Source of the DNA: Chamaecyparis obtusa
Taxonomy: Eukaryota; Streptophyta; Pinopsida; Cupressales; Cupressaceae
Direction: 5' to 3'
DNA length: 64,000 bases
Assembly: GCA_027943335.1 (NCBI GenBank)
Contig: BSBK01007855.1
Location: forward strand, 62,001-126,000
How positions within the stretch are numbered: position 1 is the stretch's first letter; each line of letters begins with the position of its first letter. Below the pieces are notes generated by a model, which saw nothing but the letters and a program-made list of their open reading frames with translations, had not been told where the DNA came from and ran no database searches. The translations under genes were made by a program, and so were the position numbers. Shown one piece after another: positions 44,206-56,870 of the stretch.

Positions 44206-45230
44206 TATGGCTGATCCAAATGAGATGGCAAAAAAATTCTTCCAGGACATCCTAAATACTCAAAAGCAAATAGTGGATAGTTTGGTAGAAACTAGAGAGG
44301 CTTTGTGATTATTGACAGAAAAACTCCAAGGAGTTGTATCTACTAATGAGAAAGGGAGCACTTTAGAGGAGCCAAGAAATATGAAACTCACACCCTCTAA
44401 ATAAAAAAAACTATTTTCTTGCCTGTAGATGAGCCACGAGTACCAAATCCAACCCTTAGTCCTATGAAAGAGGTTACAGGTAACTTGATTGCATTAAGAG
44501 CTACTTACAATGGCTTAGATGATGACTTTTGTAGTTCAGTTCCTTTTAGAGAATATGTGGATATGATGAACACTTTGATGCCCAAGAAAGAGTACAGGAG
44601 GGAGTAGGACATAAGTGGAAGAGAGCTCAAAAATAAAATAAGCAAGTTTACAGCACCTACTTTTGATGGAACAAATAAAATTTCAGCTAGAGCATGGCTA
44701 CAAAAATTACAGACCTTCTTCACACTTAACCCCATGAAGGAGAGTAATGCCATTAAATTCACAAGTCTGCACTTGGAAGATGTAGCCTATGATTAGTGGT
44801 ATCATGGAATGACTACTCAAGGTGATCAGGTAACTACATTTGATGATTTTAGTCAAAGAGTGATAGATAGATTTGATCTCAAGGATGATGAAGAGTATTT
44901 TAAAGAATTTTCAATGTTGAGGCAATCCAAATTAGTTAATGAGTATGTAGAAGAGTTTCAAAAAGTGGCTGTTATGGTACTTGATATGAGTGAAAAGAGG
45001 ATTGTTTATCATTTTCTTGATGGTTTAGAAGATTTTGTTAAGGGTTTGGTTAAGTCTTTCTCACCCTCAACCTTATAGGAAGCTATCAAAAGAAGCTTGC
45101 AACTTGAAACTTGTGTGCCTATGAAACCAGTTACTAATAAAAAACCCCCAAATCTTTGGCAACATAAGGGGAATTTTTAGAAAAAGACTTTTCCAGCACC
45201 ACCACCAAAGAATGTGATAAATGTAGCAAA
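44206..45230 (+). pseudogene. gag: Gag of chromovirus H
   Basis: It begins MADPNEMAKKFFQDIL at 44206. The retrotransposon gag domain follows (KFTAPTFDGTNKISARAWL, FFTLNPMKESNAIKFTSLHL, FDDFSQRVIDRF, MLRQSKLVNEYVEEFQ, FLDGLEDFVKGLV). Stops interrupt it near 44308, 44402 and 45078. Its role is particle assembly. Confidence 0.8.
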
Positions 45231-45940
45231 AAAGAAGGTAGATGAAGAGACTAGGAGTGAATTATGAAGGAAAAATCTTTGTTTCACTTTTAGAGAGCCA
45301 TGGGTTCCAGGACACAGATGTTTGGGGAAAGGTCAAGTGCACTATATTGAAGTTGCTTCAGAATCTAATTCAGATGAGCAGGAGGAATTTCATGACACTA
45401 AGGAGGAGGAAGAAGAAGAGAAAGAAAAAGAAATCAGCAAGGATGGCACTTCAGCAGCATTATCAGGAGTTCCAAGATACCATCCCTTTTGAATTTGAGG
45501 GGTACTAGTAGGGAAAATGTTGAAAGTTATTCTTGATAGTGGGGAAACTCACAATTTTATTGATGAGGGATTTGTCATGAAAAGAGGGCTTAAAGAAGAA
45601 GGTTTTGAGGGATTCAATGTTATTGTAGCTGATGGATTCACTATGCCTTGCACACGGGTGGTGAAACAACTCAGGATGACCTTAGGAGATTATGATTTAT
45701 GTGATGACTTCTATGTTGTTGGCATTGGGGAGATAGATCATGTATTGGGTGTTTAATGGTTGCACTCTATTGGAGGCTATTACATGAACCATCAAACTAT
45801 GGAGTTTAAATTTCATTCCAATGGGAAAGAAGTCTTATTGAGAGGCTTATCAAATGGAGCACCTAAGGTGGTCACTGCAAAGAGGATGGAGAGGAATTTT
45901 CGAAGAGGACTAGTAGCATGGGCAGCAGGAGTCATAATCC
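45231..45940 (+). pseudogene. pro: Zinc knuckle and protease of chromovirus H
   Basis: A Cys/His-rich remnant (about 45262-45325, with the order of a CCHC knuckle), an acidic Glu-rich linker, then the protease loop ILDSGETHNFID at 45530, with the catalytic Asp-Ser-Gly intact, followed by GDYDLCDDFYVVG. A frameshift separates knuckle and protease. Confidence 0.75.
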
Positions 45941-47534
45941 ATCCAACAAGCTCTGCAAAGAATCAAGGTAATTTCCGTTTTGAAATTCAAAATATTCTTG
46001 ATAAGCATAGTATAGTTTTCAATGATTTGCCTCTAGGATTACCACCAGATAGAGGTTTTGAGCATGTTATAGAGTTAGAACAGGGTGCCAAACTAGTTAT
46101 AACAACTCCATACCACCATCCAAGAGGTTATAAAGAAGAAATAGAAAAAACTATTAAGGAACTCCTAGACATGGGATTCATAAGGCCTAGCTCTAGTCCA
46201 TTTGCATCATTTGTGGTACTTGTCAAGAAAAAGGATTGTACAATGAGAATGTGTATATAATACAGGGCTCTAAACAAGAAGACCATAAAAAATAGGTATC
46301 CCATACCACGCATAGATAAACTCATTGATGAGTTACATGGTGTTGTATACTTCTCAAAAATTGACTTATGATCAGGGTACCATCAAAACTGAATGAGGAG
46401 GGAAGATGTGGAAAAGACTACTTTCAGATGTCACTATGGGCTCTTTGAATTTCTTGTTATGCCATTTGGTCTCACTAATGCACTAGCAACATTCCAATCT
46501 TGTATGAATAAGGTATTCAGTAAGCATCTTCAAAAATTTGTTTTGGTATTTTTTGATGATATCTTGATTTATAGTAAAACATGGAAAGAGCATCTAAAGC
46601 ACATAGACATTATTTTGGGAATCTTGGAGTAGCAATCCTTCTATGCTAAGCTATCTAAATGTGAGTTTGGTTTGACAAAGATCCTATATTTGGGATATAT
46701 TATAAGTTCTAAAGGAGTACAAGTTGATCAACAAAAAATTTAGGCAATTTTGGATTGGCCTCCACCCACTAATCTTACACAGTTGAGAGGTTTCTTCAGG
46801 TTGTGTAGCTACTATAGGAGATTTGTTAAGGGATTTTCTCAGCTTGCTGCCCCCTTGACTGATTTGACAAAGAATGGAGCTTTTATTTGGACAGAAGAGG
46901 CACAAAAAATATTTGATAAGCTTAAGGAGGTAATGAGTTCATGCCCCGTGCTTGCAATTCTAGATTTCTCTTTACCTTTTTTTGTTGAATGTGATGCTTC
47001 TAGAGAAGGTATAGGGGCTGTCCTAACTCAAAGGGGACATCCAATAGCATTTGAGAGTAGAAAATTAAATCAATTAGAGAAAATTTATTCCATCTATGAT
47101 AAGGAAATGTTGGCAATCATGCATGTGCTTCATAAGTTTAGACAATATTTGGTATGTGGGAGATTCATTGTAAAGACATACCATAATAGCCTCAAGTTCT
47201 TCTTGAACCAAAGCAATTTGAATGACCATCAAAAAAAATGGGTAAGAAAATTACAAGCTTATGATTTTGATATTGAATACGTGAAAGGAAAGAATAATGT
47301 GGTTGCTGATGCTCTCTCAAGAAAGCCCACTTTGTGTTCCTTAACATCTATCTCTGTTGATTGGAAAGTCTCCATAATTTTAGAGTATACTAAAGATTCC
47401 TTTTCCACCAAGATTTTGGATAAGATAGTGGATGATAACAGGTACAAGGTTGTTGATGAATTGATTTATTACAAGAACAAGATCTTCTTAGTGCAGGATC
47501 AAAAACTAAGGAGAAGATATTGAGGGCCTTTCAT
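45941..47534 (+). pseudogene. pol: Reverse transcriptase and RNase H of chromovirus H
   Basis: Blocks in order: [52 protein letters not shown], the catalytic VFFDDILIYSK (46545, FFDD as in many chromoviruses), [25 protein letters not shown], RNase H with [17 protein letters not shown] and [19 protein letters not shown], and the linker [20 protein letters not shown]. Stops lie at about 46258, 46368, 46392, 46630 and 46742. At 47535 the integrase zinc domain begins and is cut by J. Confidence 0.88.
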
Positions 47535-47539
47535 GACAC

Positions 47540-48542
47540 TTTTAGAAATAGGGAATACTAAGAGGGGGGGTTGAATCAGTAGTCCACAAACTTTAACTTT
47601 TTCCCAATTATGGATATAACAGATTATCTTTACACATGCATAACATAAGAAACTAAATAACATGCATAGCAATAAAGAGCTCATAACAAATGATATGTTC
47701 TTGAGGAAACCCTGGCCAAGGGAAAACCCAGGTGGGGATGGTACCCACAAAGATCCACTAATCAAGAGTTTCTTGTTAAGGATGTTGAACTTGTTAGGAG
47801 TCTATTACAAGCATATAGTGTATCATTCTTGATTAAGGGACTATAGGCCTTGTTAGAAGCCTCAACTCTGTTAGGAGTTGTCAATACAAAATCTGATTAC
47901 CAGATGAGCCCACTGCCCAAACAAGTAATGTACAATGTATATACTAATTACAAAAATGGATTTAGGTACAAAACCTTATGCTGCTTACATCAATATCTTT
48001 TCGCTGCTCTTACATTTGCATCACCACATTACAATTATAGTTACAATCGCATCATCTCTAACATGACTTCCTTTACAATTTATACAAGTTATTAAGGCTA
48101 ATAACTTTACATGGTTGGCTTCCATATATCTTATCCAAGAGTAAACATCTAGGATGTCATCCCTTTATATTGTTAAGTCATTATTTTGATAAACAAAATA
48201 ATCCCTAAACTCTTTACCAATTTTGCCTTCATATTCTATCCTATCGGCTTCACACTGTCTTCGGTAACTAATTCTGTACATGTCGTACTGACTTTCACTC
48301 TGAGATGGCTCATCATTAGTCATCTTAGAGTCTATTTTCAAGTGCACAAGCACTTAACTTACTCTAGTCAATTTTGCAAACAAAAACTATGTCCCCATAC
48401 ACTGTGAAAACACTGTCTCACACTTAGACAAATTTGCAATGCGCTTTGTTATACTTTCTCTTACACCTTTTCATTCTTCATGTGGATCATATGTTTCCAT
48501 AATGACAACATCTAAGTACTCACTTCAGCCAAATTGCCAACA
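47540..48542 (-). repeat. 3' LTR of element J
   Basis: It begins TTTTAGAAATAGGG (TG decayed to TT) and ends AAATTGCCAACA. It matches the other LTR of J and those of C. The ORF at 47499-47765 crosses its edge and is spurious. Confidence 0.92.
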
Positions 48543-48978
48543 ATCTCCCCCTTTGTCATTGGTAGCAACATATGAGAAAATTGGCTAAGTGTACATGTCA
48601 AAATCTCAAAATTGTATCAAAATAGTGGCCATAGTATAGAATATGTATACTATCCTTATAACTCCTCAAAATATAATCTCTAATACAATGCTCTCCCTAA
48701 GAGTATCAATCCTTAACAAATATATCAATTTTTTTCTCTAATATCTCTCCCCCTTTGACAACAATGACAAAATAAGGTAGGGAGGATTACCCCAAAAAGA
48801 TTATACCTTCATTTGCTTATTGCAAAGTTGGTAGGCTTGCAACACAATTTGAAAAATCAACTTTCATAGCTTCTATCTCCTTTTCCCATGATTTCTTAAT
48901 GGAATCTGCCACATTGAGTAATGTGCTCAGTCCATAAGCTTCTATCTCACAAGCTTGGAGGTTTTCAAATTTGAATTT
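48543..48978 (-). other. 3' untranslated region of element J with two purine tracts
   Basis: Plus-strand ATCTCCCCCTTT at 48543-48554 abuts the LTR. CTCTCCCCCTTTGAC is at about 48745-48759. The spacing equals that in C. Confidence 0.72.
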
Positions 48979-51938
48979 CTAAAAGGATGTCTTAGCTGTA
49001 AGACATTCTCCTGACTGCTCTTCAATGATGCTCAACTTCATAGAGATGTGTTGTCTCAAAAGAGTGAGTCTCCTCATTTTTTTGTTCCTCTCATCTTTCA
49101 ATATTCTTATTTCATCATAAAGTTTCCTAATCTTCTTCTCAACATCTAATATCTTCACATTAGGGCTAGAAAGAAGGTTACATTCATTTTGAATCTCAGC
49201 TTCCTTCAACTTGATGTTCAGTTCTTCTTCTACTATCAAAATTTTTGGTTTTGTACACTGAATGTACAAATATTTTCCTATCTCCAAATGTTTCCTCAAG
49301 TTCTTGATACAAATATCAAGACTGCTAATATCATTCCTGATATTCTGACTAATGTTCAAAAGCATTTCAACTTCATAAGCTGCTTGAGCTTTCACTTTTG
49401 CAATATCAGATAGGTTAGTAAATTCATTGTCAAAAGTGCTCATTACCTTCTTAGCTTTCTCTAAAGGGTCTGCCTCTATGATTTGTGTAGTTACAATTCT
49501 TTGTAACTTCTTAGTAAGGTCCTTTAGACTCCCTTCAAGATTCTTCACTTTCTTGTTCTTGCCAATGATTTTGTTCAAAGAGGTGATTAGTTCTAACTGA
49601 TCATCATCATCAACTTCCTTTCCTAAATCTTCAAAGAAAGATCCAATTTCTTTCTTCTTCCTAGTCTTAGGAGTAAGACTAATGTCTACTGTGGTAGAAA
49701 TGGGTGCTTGAATCTTAGACTCCTTAGGTTCTTCACTGATAGGTTGAGCCTGCTCTACTTCTTTAGTTCTATCCAGTTCATTAAGAGCCAAATTGTCAAC
49801 AATGTTTGCTAAGTTCTTGAATACATTGTCATTAGTATCCAAGGTGACCTTAGTACCTTCTACACTCATAGTTTCATCTTCAATGTTAATAATTGAAGGA
49901 GAGGGAATATCCTCTTGTTCAACTTCAACTGCTTGCTTTGCTACAACTGATGGTTCTCCAACATTTTCTGACATGACCTTGATTATTTCCTACTCTATAT
50001 CTGAATTAAATTCTTCATACCTACCTCCCATAATCAAAATGGTTCTCCTTTTGGCTCTCAAATGGGTGCTTAAGGTCTTCAGTATCTGCTTCAAGTGTTC
50101 ATCATCTCTTACTTCACAAAGCGTCTCCATAAGATTCTTTCTGATATTAGTGTCTTCTTCAATTGCTCTCTACTTTCTGTTTACAAGTTTGGTTTACAAA
50201 TCATCAGGTATTTGACCTTGAATAGAATCAAATTTCTTTTCTCCCAAAATCATATGCTTCACAATAGCATTCTTCAAATTTAGTCTTTTTGAATAATCAT
50301 AAAGTTTATAGTACTTGTTCATTTTAGTGAAATTTCCATCTTGTATGATTTCTTCATTTACTCTCTCAACTCTCGGTTTCCATGTCTTCTTCTTAACTGT
50401 AGTGTCATCATCCTTTACTTTTGCAATTTCTCTTGGTACTGGTTGAACTAAAGTCTTTTGTCTCTTTCCTGGTCCAGTAGCAATTTCTTTCATTCTCTTG
50501 CTAGCTATGGAGGAAGTGGATCTAGGTGTTACTTGTTCCTTTTTATGTTCCTCTACTTTTACCTTGACTTGTGTAGGTTCTTTCTGTACTACACTGGATA
50601 ACAAGGGTGGTACAATCAAGACTTCTTTCTATCCAATATCCTTGATTGTTGTTGCTATCTATTTAGCTATTAAGAATTCTTGTTCTGACATTCCTGGATC
50701 TTTTAGTATTTTCTTGATAGTGCTATCAACTCTCTTCTTAGACTACCTTTCTTCAATTATGACTTTTGCAGAGTTGAAATTCTCTTCAAAAGTTCCAAAT
50801 CTACTGCACTGAGTGTCCAATTTACATTTAAGTAACCTACCAACATATTCCTCTATTTCTGCCTTAGATATCTCATAGCCAAGAGGGTCTATGAACTCAA
50901 TTCTAGGTTCCACTGCTTCAATATAGGTAAAGTTAGTGTCAACCATGAAACATATATCATTTTTATACTTTTTCACAAGTGAATGTGGAATACTTGATCT
51001 GCTAGTTACCATGTTCTGAAATGTCTTCAATACCAACATAGCACTCTCATTCACTTTATCAATAACATGTCTCAAATACATTGTATTGATTCTTTCCATA
51101 GTGTTTTTTCCATCATTCTAATCATTTGCAATTGTATAGGGAAATCTTCTTAATAGGTGGATAAACATGTAAGTGATTAAGGATGAAAATCTAAATTGTG
51201 CATACTTGGACTTCTTAATCTTCTCCAAGTTCTCAAACAATTGAATTCTTAGAATTTCACACATATCAATTGGTACCTTGTCAACACACATTAAATATGC
51301 TATATGTACCATACCAGCTACCATATCATCTTCTCTAGAATTTGCACAAAACTTAGTGGTTAGGATCTTGCATAGGTATCTCACATCATCTTGCTTGGTT
51401 TTACTAATTACAATTCCTCTACCATTGTAGGATGAACCTGTGTTGTCAATCACTATTTTTATCATATTTTTCTCATTTAAGGGCATAGCACCAGATTTAG
51501 ATAATCTAGTTATATCATGAATCAAATCAGTAGTAATGTCAATTCTCTATCCTCTAGCCAAAACTTCCCATTATGAATTCTACTCAAAATAATCCTAGTG
51601 CATTCTTCATTGTCAAACTCATATTTCAATGAATACCTAACAATCTCATTGTCTTTCAAATTCTCACATCCTTGCTTCAATGACATATCATGGTTATAAA
51701 TCTTTTGATATTCACTTGAAAAGTCATTGCCACTTAGGGTTTCTAACTTGCATCCAAGATAGCTCCTTACATTTTCCAAATGCAAAACTCTGTCTAGTAT
51801 GGATGATAATGCTATCCTAGGTTCATCTTCTTCCAAGGGTTCTACTAGTTCCCTCTTCATTCTAGGTCTATTATTATCTCTATCATTGTGAATTAAGGAT
51901 ACATCCATGATTACTTTAAATTCCTTATACCGATTCAA
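48979..51938 (-). pseudogene. ORF2 of element J: large uncharacterised coiled-coil protein
   Basis: About 985 codons from near 51938 to 48979, in pieces 51522-51938, 51118-51525, 50743-51099, 50194-50619 and 48979-49974, with short breaks. Blocks: YKEFKVIMDVSLIHN, GKFWLEDRE, IKIVIDNTGSSYNGRGIVIS, MERINTMYLRHVIDKVNES, RIEFIDPLGYEISKAEIEEY, a basic patch GKRQKTLVQ, KKKTWKPRVERVNEE, RRTILIMGGRYEE, an acidic linker, FFEDLGKEVDDDDQLELI and a C-terminal coiled coil of about 200 residues. It is the same protein as in C and B. No family recognised and no enzymatic motif. Several breaks make this copy inactive. Confidence 0.75.
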
Positions 51939-52356
51939 AGATCTGCCAAGATAAATACCTCAAATTCATGATTTTTGGGCTTCCCTAGATTCGGCACTCA
52001 AATCTTTCACCAAATTACTACAAAATGCTTTCAATCTCTGTTCTTTGCTATCCAAAATGCTTCAATTCAATTTGATAATCAAATAACTTCAATCATAACC
52101 TTTTATTACTTGAATCTCACTTAGATTTGACATCGCATTCAATTCTTTTGCCGCTTCTTTCCAAAAAGTTGTTTCTTTCAACCTGTAAAACTTAAAACTT
52201 CTTGTAGACTCGTAAAACATAATATTTTATTTTATGCTCTTAACCATAGCATTAGTACATCATAAACTACCTTCCATTAACTACGCAAGACTTAATTCAT
52301 TGAAAATCTACTTCTACACTAATTCTAATTTCCTAATATACTGTAATTTACATAAA
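51939..52356 (-). other. Spacer between ORF1 and ORF2 of element J
   Basis: It has no sustained frame but close similarity to the spacer in C (31136-31553), including the sense sequence ATTTATCTTGGCAG just before ORF2. Confidence 0.45.
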
Positions 52357-53655
52357 TTAAGTACTTAAAGATAGGTCAAGTAAGGATTCATTCTTACCAC
52401 TTGATACTTTACCTTTCTGATTACCTTCAATGTTGAATATGTCTCCTTGATCTGTGCCTTTAACAAACTTCACTTCATCTGCATTACTACAACAACCTTT
52501 CTGTCTGTTACCTACATCTTCATTTCTTCTTTCATGATTTCTAGGGTTAGGGTTAGGATGAAAAACTCCATTGTTCATTCTGCAAAACCTTGTTATATGT
52601 CCAATCTTGCTACATATCTGACAAACAATTCCACTGTTCCCATATCTTGGTCCTTGCTGATTGATTTGTGATCTACAGTTCCTAGCAATGTGTCCAATCT
52701 TGTTGCATCTATAACATATTACTCCATTTCATCTATTCATATCTTCAGTAGGTCTCTTATCTACATTGTTAGTATTCCTAAACATTCTACTACCATAATT
52801 ATTCTCAATAACTTTAGGTTTTCTACATTCAATAGCTCTATGTCCAAAACCATGACAATTATAACAATAACCGTTAAGAGGTTTAAATTATTTACCTATG
52901 CAATCTTTCTTCATATGACCAATAGTATTACCACAAAAACATCTACCTTTGAATTCTCTTGGCATACCTTTGGGTGATTCTTCTTTCTTAGGTGGTTCTT
53001 CTCCTATAGGCGTGTCTTCAGATTTGTTGATCTCATCTGACTTCTTCTCATCTATGCTTTCAGATTCTTTCAGATCTGGTTCCTTGCTTTCATCATTTGT
53101 TTTGAATATATTAAATCCAAGTCCAATCTTATCATAGGATGGTTTTCCATAAGATATTTGTTCATCAATCTTCTCACTATTTGAATATAGCCTTTCAAGT
53201 TGTTTGGATTGAGTCAATTCACCTTTCACAATCTTATTGTATTTCTCAAGTTTTGCATACTGCAAATTGACTTTCTCAAATTCAAATGTTACTTTGCCAA
53301 GTTTAGATCTTAATTCTTCATTCTCAATCTTCAAATTTTCATTCTCAGATCTCAGATTTGCTTCATTTTTGTCATTTCCATCTTTCAAACTAAGCTTCAG
53401 ATTTTCTATCTTTAGTTCATGCTTAAGGATCACATTTTCATTTTCTAAATTGTCAACACAATCTTCAATAAGAATTTTAGATTCTTTTTCAGATTTCAGA
53501 TCTTCTACCTTGTTTTTCAATTTCTCAATAAGGTTCTTTGCATCATCATATTTCCTTTTCAGAGTATCTCTTTCATTAGTAAACATATCAATCTGTTCAA
53601 GAGCTTCTTCAGGATTCTTTTGTAGCTGATCCATATCAATAGAGATCTTACTCAA
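52357..53655 (-). pseudogene. ORF1 of element J: coiled coil with four zinc knuckles
   Basis: The likely start is the Met of MDQLQKNPEEALEQ near 53634; the open frame extends slightly further up without an ATG. A coiled coil of about 160 residues (FTNERDTLKRKYDDAKN, YNKIVKGELTQSKQ) is followed by an acidic linker. Four CCHC-type knuckles span about 52600-52960; the first here reads CFCGNTIGHMKKDC, with Cys and Gly swapped, the second CYNCHGFGHRAIEC, the third CYRCNKIGHIARNC and the fourth CQICSKIGHITRFC. It ends ESLLDLSLST. Two stops lie between knuckles 1 and 3. Expected role: RNA binding and self-assembly, by analogy with Gag. Confidence 0.78.
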
Positions 53656-53697
53656 GCTGCTAGGCTTTCCTTGAATGATTCTTCTCTGAGTAACTAA

Positions 53698-53711
53698 ACC
53701 TTGATACCAAT
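53698..53711 (-). other. Decayed tRNA-iMet primer-binding site of element J
   Basis: In sense ATTGGTATCAAGGT; the first nine bases of TGGTATCAGAGC remain and the last three differ. Confidence 0.8.
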
Positions 53712-54725
53712 TGTTAGAAATAGGGAATACTGAGAGGGGGGCGGTGAATTAGTATTCCAAAAACTTTAATTTTTTCCCAATTATGGATATAACAAATTAT
53801 CTTTACACATGCATAACATAAGAAACTAAATAACATGGATAGCAATAAAGAGCTCATAACACATGATATGTTCTTGAGGAAACCCTAGCCAAGGGAAAAC
53901 CTCGGTGGGGATGGTACCCACAAAGATTCACTAATCAAGAGTATCCTAGTAAGGATGTTGACCCTGTTAGGAGTCTATTACAAGCATATAGTGTATCAGT
54001 CCTGATTAAGGGACTATAGGCATTGTTAGAAGCCTCAACTCTGTTAGGAGTTGTCAATACAAAATCTGATTACCAGATGAACCCACTACCCAAACAAGTA
54101 ATGTACAATGTATATACTGATTACAAAAATGCATTTAGGTACATAACCTTATGCTGCTTACATCAATGTCTTTTCACTGCTCTTACATTCACATCACCAC
54201 ATTACAATTATAGTTACAATCGCATCATCTCTAATATGACTTGCTTCACAATTTATACAAGTTATTAAGGCTAATAAATTTACATGGTCAGCTTCCATAT
54301 ATCTTTATCCAAGATTAAACATCTAGGATGTCATCTCTTTATATTGTGAAGTCATTATTTTGATAAATAAAATAATCCCTTAACTCTTTACCAATTTTGC
54401 CTTCATATTCTGTCCTGTCGGCTTCACACTGTCTTTAGTAAAACTATCATAATTAATTCCGTACATGCCATACCAAATTGTGCTCTGATATGGGTCATCA
54501 TTAGTCATCATAGAGTCTATGTTCAAGTGTACAAGCACTTAACTTACTCCAGTCAATGTCACAAACAAAAACTATCCTGGTACACTATGAAAACACTATC
54601 TCACACTTAGACAAATTTGCAATGCGCTCTATTATACTTGCTCTTACACCTTTGCATTCTTCATGTGGATCATATGTTGCCATAATGACAACATCTAAGT
54701 ACTCACGTCAGCCAAATTGCTAATA
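53712..54725 (-). repeat. 5' LTR of element J
   Basis: TGTTAGAAATAGGG to AAATTGCTAATA (terminal CA decayed to TA). The hairpin GAATACTGA / TTAGTATTC is at 53725-53757 with one G-T pair. Confidence 0.92.
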
Positions 54726-55745
54726 GACACACCTTTGGCTGGTCATCAAGGATACTTCAAGACATAGAGGCAACTTCGAAAGCGGTTTGCATGGAAGGGT
54801 ATGAAGGAGGATGTCCTTAAACACATTAAGGAATGTATGGTATGCCAAAAAAACAAGAGTGAGCAAATTTTTCCTGTAGGGTTTTTGTAGCCACTTCCTA
54901 TTCCTAAACAAAAATGGGAAAGTATTTCCATGGACTTCATCACTGGGTTGCCCAAGGTTCAAGGTAAGGATTGCATATATGTGGTGGTAGATAGACTAAC
55001 TAAGTATGCACATTTCTTTCCCATCACATCTAATTTCAAGGCATCACAAGTGGCATAATTGTTCTTCAAGGAAATTTTCAAGTTACATGGCTTGCCTAGA
55101 AATATTGTCAATGACTGGGATAGTAGATTCCTTAGCTCTTTTTGGAAGGAGCTCTTTCATTTGGTAGGAACTAAACTCACTCCTAGTACTAGTTATCATC
55201 CTCAAATAGATGGATAAATAGAGATAGTTAATAAATGGATAGAGGGATATTTGAGGAACTATGTTTCAAATCAACAACATGCTTGGGTGAAATGGTTGCA
55301 CCTAGGGGAGTATTGTTACAATACATCTCATCACATGTCTATTGGTATGCCTCCTTTTTGTGCTCTTTATGGTTATTATGCCCTTTCCTTTGTTGATCTA
55401 GTACTTTTAGATAACAAAGTACCTGTAGCAAGTGATTTCGTTAAGCAAAGCCAAGAAATAATAAGGTCCCTCAAGGATAATCTACAACATGCACAGAACC
55501 AACAAAAGTTTTACGCTGATAGGAAAAGGACTGAAAGATCTTTTGAGGTGGGAGATTTGGTATTTGTTAGGCTACAACCATATAAGCAAAGCACCTTGAA
55601 GAGGAGTGGGGTAGAGAAGCTCAAGCCAAGGTTCTATGGGCCTTATAAGATCATTAGGAAGGTAGGAGAGGTAGCTTATGAATTGGAGCTCCCACCAAAC
55701 AACAAAATAAATAATGTTTTCCATGTCTCTTTCCTGAAGAAGGTT
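54726..55745 (+). pseudogene. pol: Integrase of chromovirus H
   Basis: The zinc domain has H at GHQGYF and CMVCQKNK (54735-54860), completing the part before J. The core shows [10 protein letters not shown] (first Asp), a NIVNDWDSRFLSSFW block (second Asp) and the E-containing region near 55225. The C-terminal domain has DLVFVRLQPYKQ and the GPY motif KPRFYGPYKI (55620-55655), a mark of chromoviruses. Stops are at about 54889, 55059 and 55216. The 167-codon frame 55251-55754 covers the last half. Confidence 0.88.
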
Positions 55746-55974
55746 CTAGGCTAGAAAACCATAGTATCTATAGAATTAACACCTCTTGATGATGAAAGGA
55801 AATTAGTCTTAATACCAAAAGAGGTTTTGGATACAAGAGAGAAAAGATTGAGAAATAGGAGCATCATAGAGCATTTGGTCAAATGGAAAGGATTACCATT
55901 GGAGGATGAAACTTGGGAAGGAGAACATATTATTGAGTATCCCAACCTTCATTTCTTGAGGACAAGCAATATTT
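55746..55974 (+). pseudogene. Chromodomain at the end of chromovirus H pol
   Basis: After a stop at 55753 the sequence continues with LTPLDDERKLV, EVLDTREKRLRNRS and HLVKWKGLPLEDETWEGEH. This is a chromodomain, which in chromoviruses guides integration to marked chromatin. Its aromatic and WKG features are visible; the first aromatic cage residue is not obvious. Confidence 0.82.
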
Positions 55975-55986
55975 GGGAGGGAGGAC
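55975..55986 (+). other. Polypurine tract of chromovirus H
   Basis: GGGAGGGAGGAC lies directly before the 3' LTR and would prime plus-strand DNA. Confidence 0.8.
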
Positions 55987-55987
55987 T

Positions 55988-56865
55988 TTTCATGTCCCCT
56001 TTTCAAATAATTAAAAATAATAACTTTTGTTAAGGCTGGCAAGCTCAAAAAGTGAAGTTTCGGGAAAAGGGGCTAATCTTTGGAAAAAAATGGATTAATA
56101 AATGATAATTATTATTAAAATATGTATTATTGACCCCTCTTGGTCATGAGTTAGGTGTATGCCATCCTTTAAAGGGGTTTGGAGTCTTTTCAGGCTGATT
56201 CTAGAACTTGATTTTTGCTCATTGCTTTGTTGTTCTTCAGAGGCTGCCGAACTTGTGGAGAAGGAGACCCAAAGATAGGAATTTTCAAGTTTCCAAGAAG
56301 GCTAAGGATGGGATTTTGAGGCCATTCCATGTGCAAGCTCATGCAGAGTTTTCCCTTGTGCTGAACAGTGCAAATTTGTGAGTTTTCGGGTGTGTTTCTT
56401 GTAAGAGTTTAGTGTTTCCGGTTGAGTATTTCATATTAGTTTGGTTTGCTACTGTCTTTCAAAAATTTTGATGTTAAAATAGAGTTGAATATATTTCTTG
56501 GGTCGTGGTTATACTTCTGTGATAGATTATTAGTGTTTTATGGTGTTTATGGGTTATTTTGTGTTATTTTCGGGAGCCTGATGAGCATTATTTTTGTCCT
56601 CCGTTTGGGAGCTGTTGTGTAAACTATATACAGATCTAGAAATGTCATTTTTTAGGCTGTTATGCTAGCAAAATTTTAGTAAAAATGTCTACTTTCATAT
56701 TTATCAATAATATGTGAAGCTGTGAAGTATTTGAAACTATTTTAGGCATACCCGATTTGGGTTTTATTGAGAAATTGCATAATCTTTCAAAGTGTTGATT
56801 GTTTGATTTAATAATCTGATTAGAGGACTTAAATATGATATAAAAATTAGAAAGGGGACATTTCA
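55988..56865 (+). repeat. 3' LTR of chromovirus H
   Basis: It begins TTTCATGTCCCC, where the 5' LTR has TGTCATGTCCCC, and ends GGGGACATTTCA, followed by the TSD copy CCTTG. Confidence 0.9.
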
Positions 56866-56870
56866 CCTTG

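Larger units (their letters stand above)
47540..54725 (-). mobile_element. Element J: non-autonomous LTR element, second copy of the C family
   Basis: LTRs 47540-48542 and 53712-54725 are flanked by the perfect TSD GACAC (47535-47539 and 54726-54730). About 7.2 kb with the same order as C: LTR, primer site, ORF1, spacer, ORF2, two purine tracts, LTR. It is not interrupted by other elements and is the reference copy of the family here. No polymerase, integrase or protease motif is present. Confidence 0.93.
43173..56865 (+). mobile_element. Element H: chromodomain Ty3/gypsy (chromovirus)
   Basis: LTRs 43173-44046 and 55988-56865 (about 0.88 kb) are flanked by the perfect TSD CCTTG (43168-43172 and 56866-56870). 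Order: primer site, gag, protease, reverse transcriptase, RNase H, integrase, chromodomain, purine tract. Element J interrupts the integrase zinc domain. The polyprotein is broken by many stops. Confidence 0.92.
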
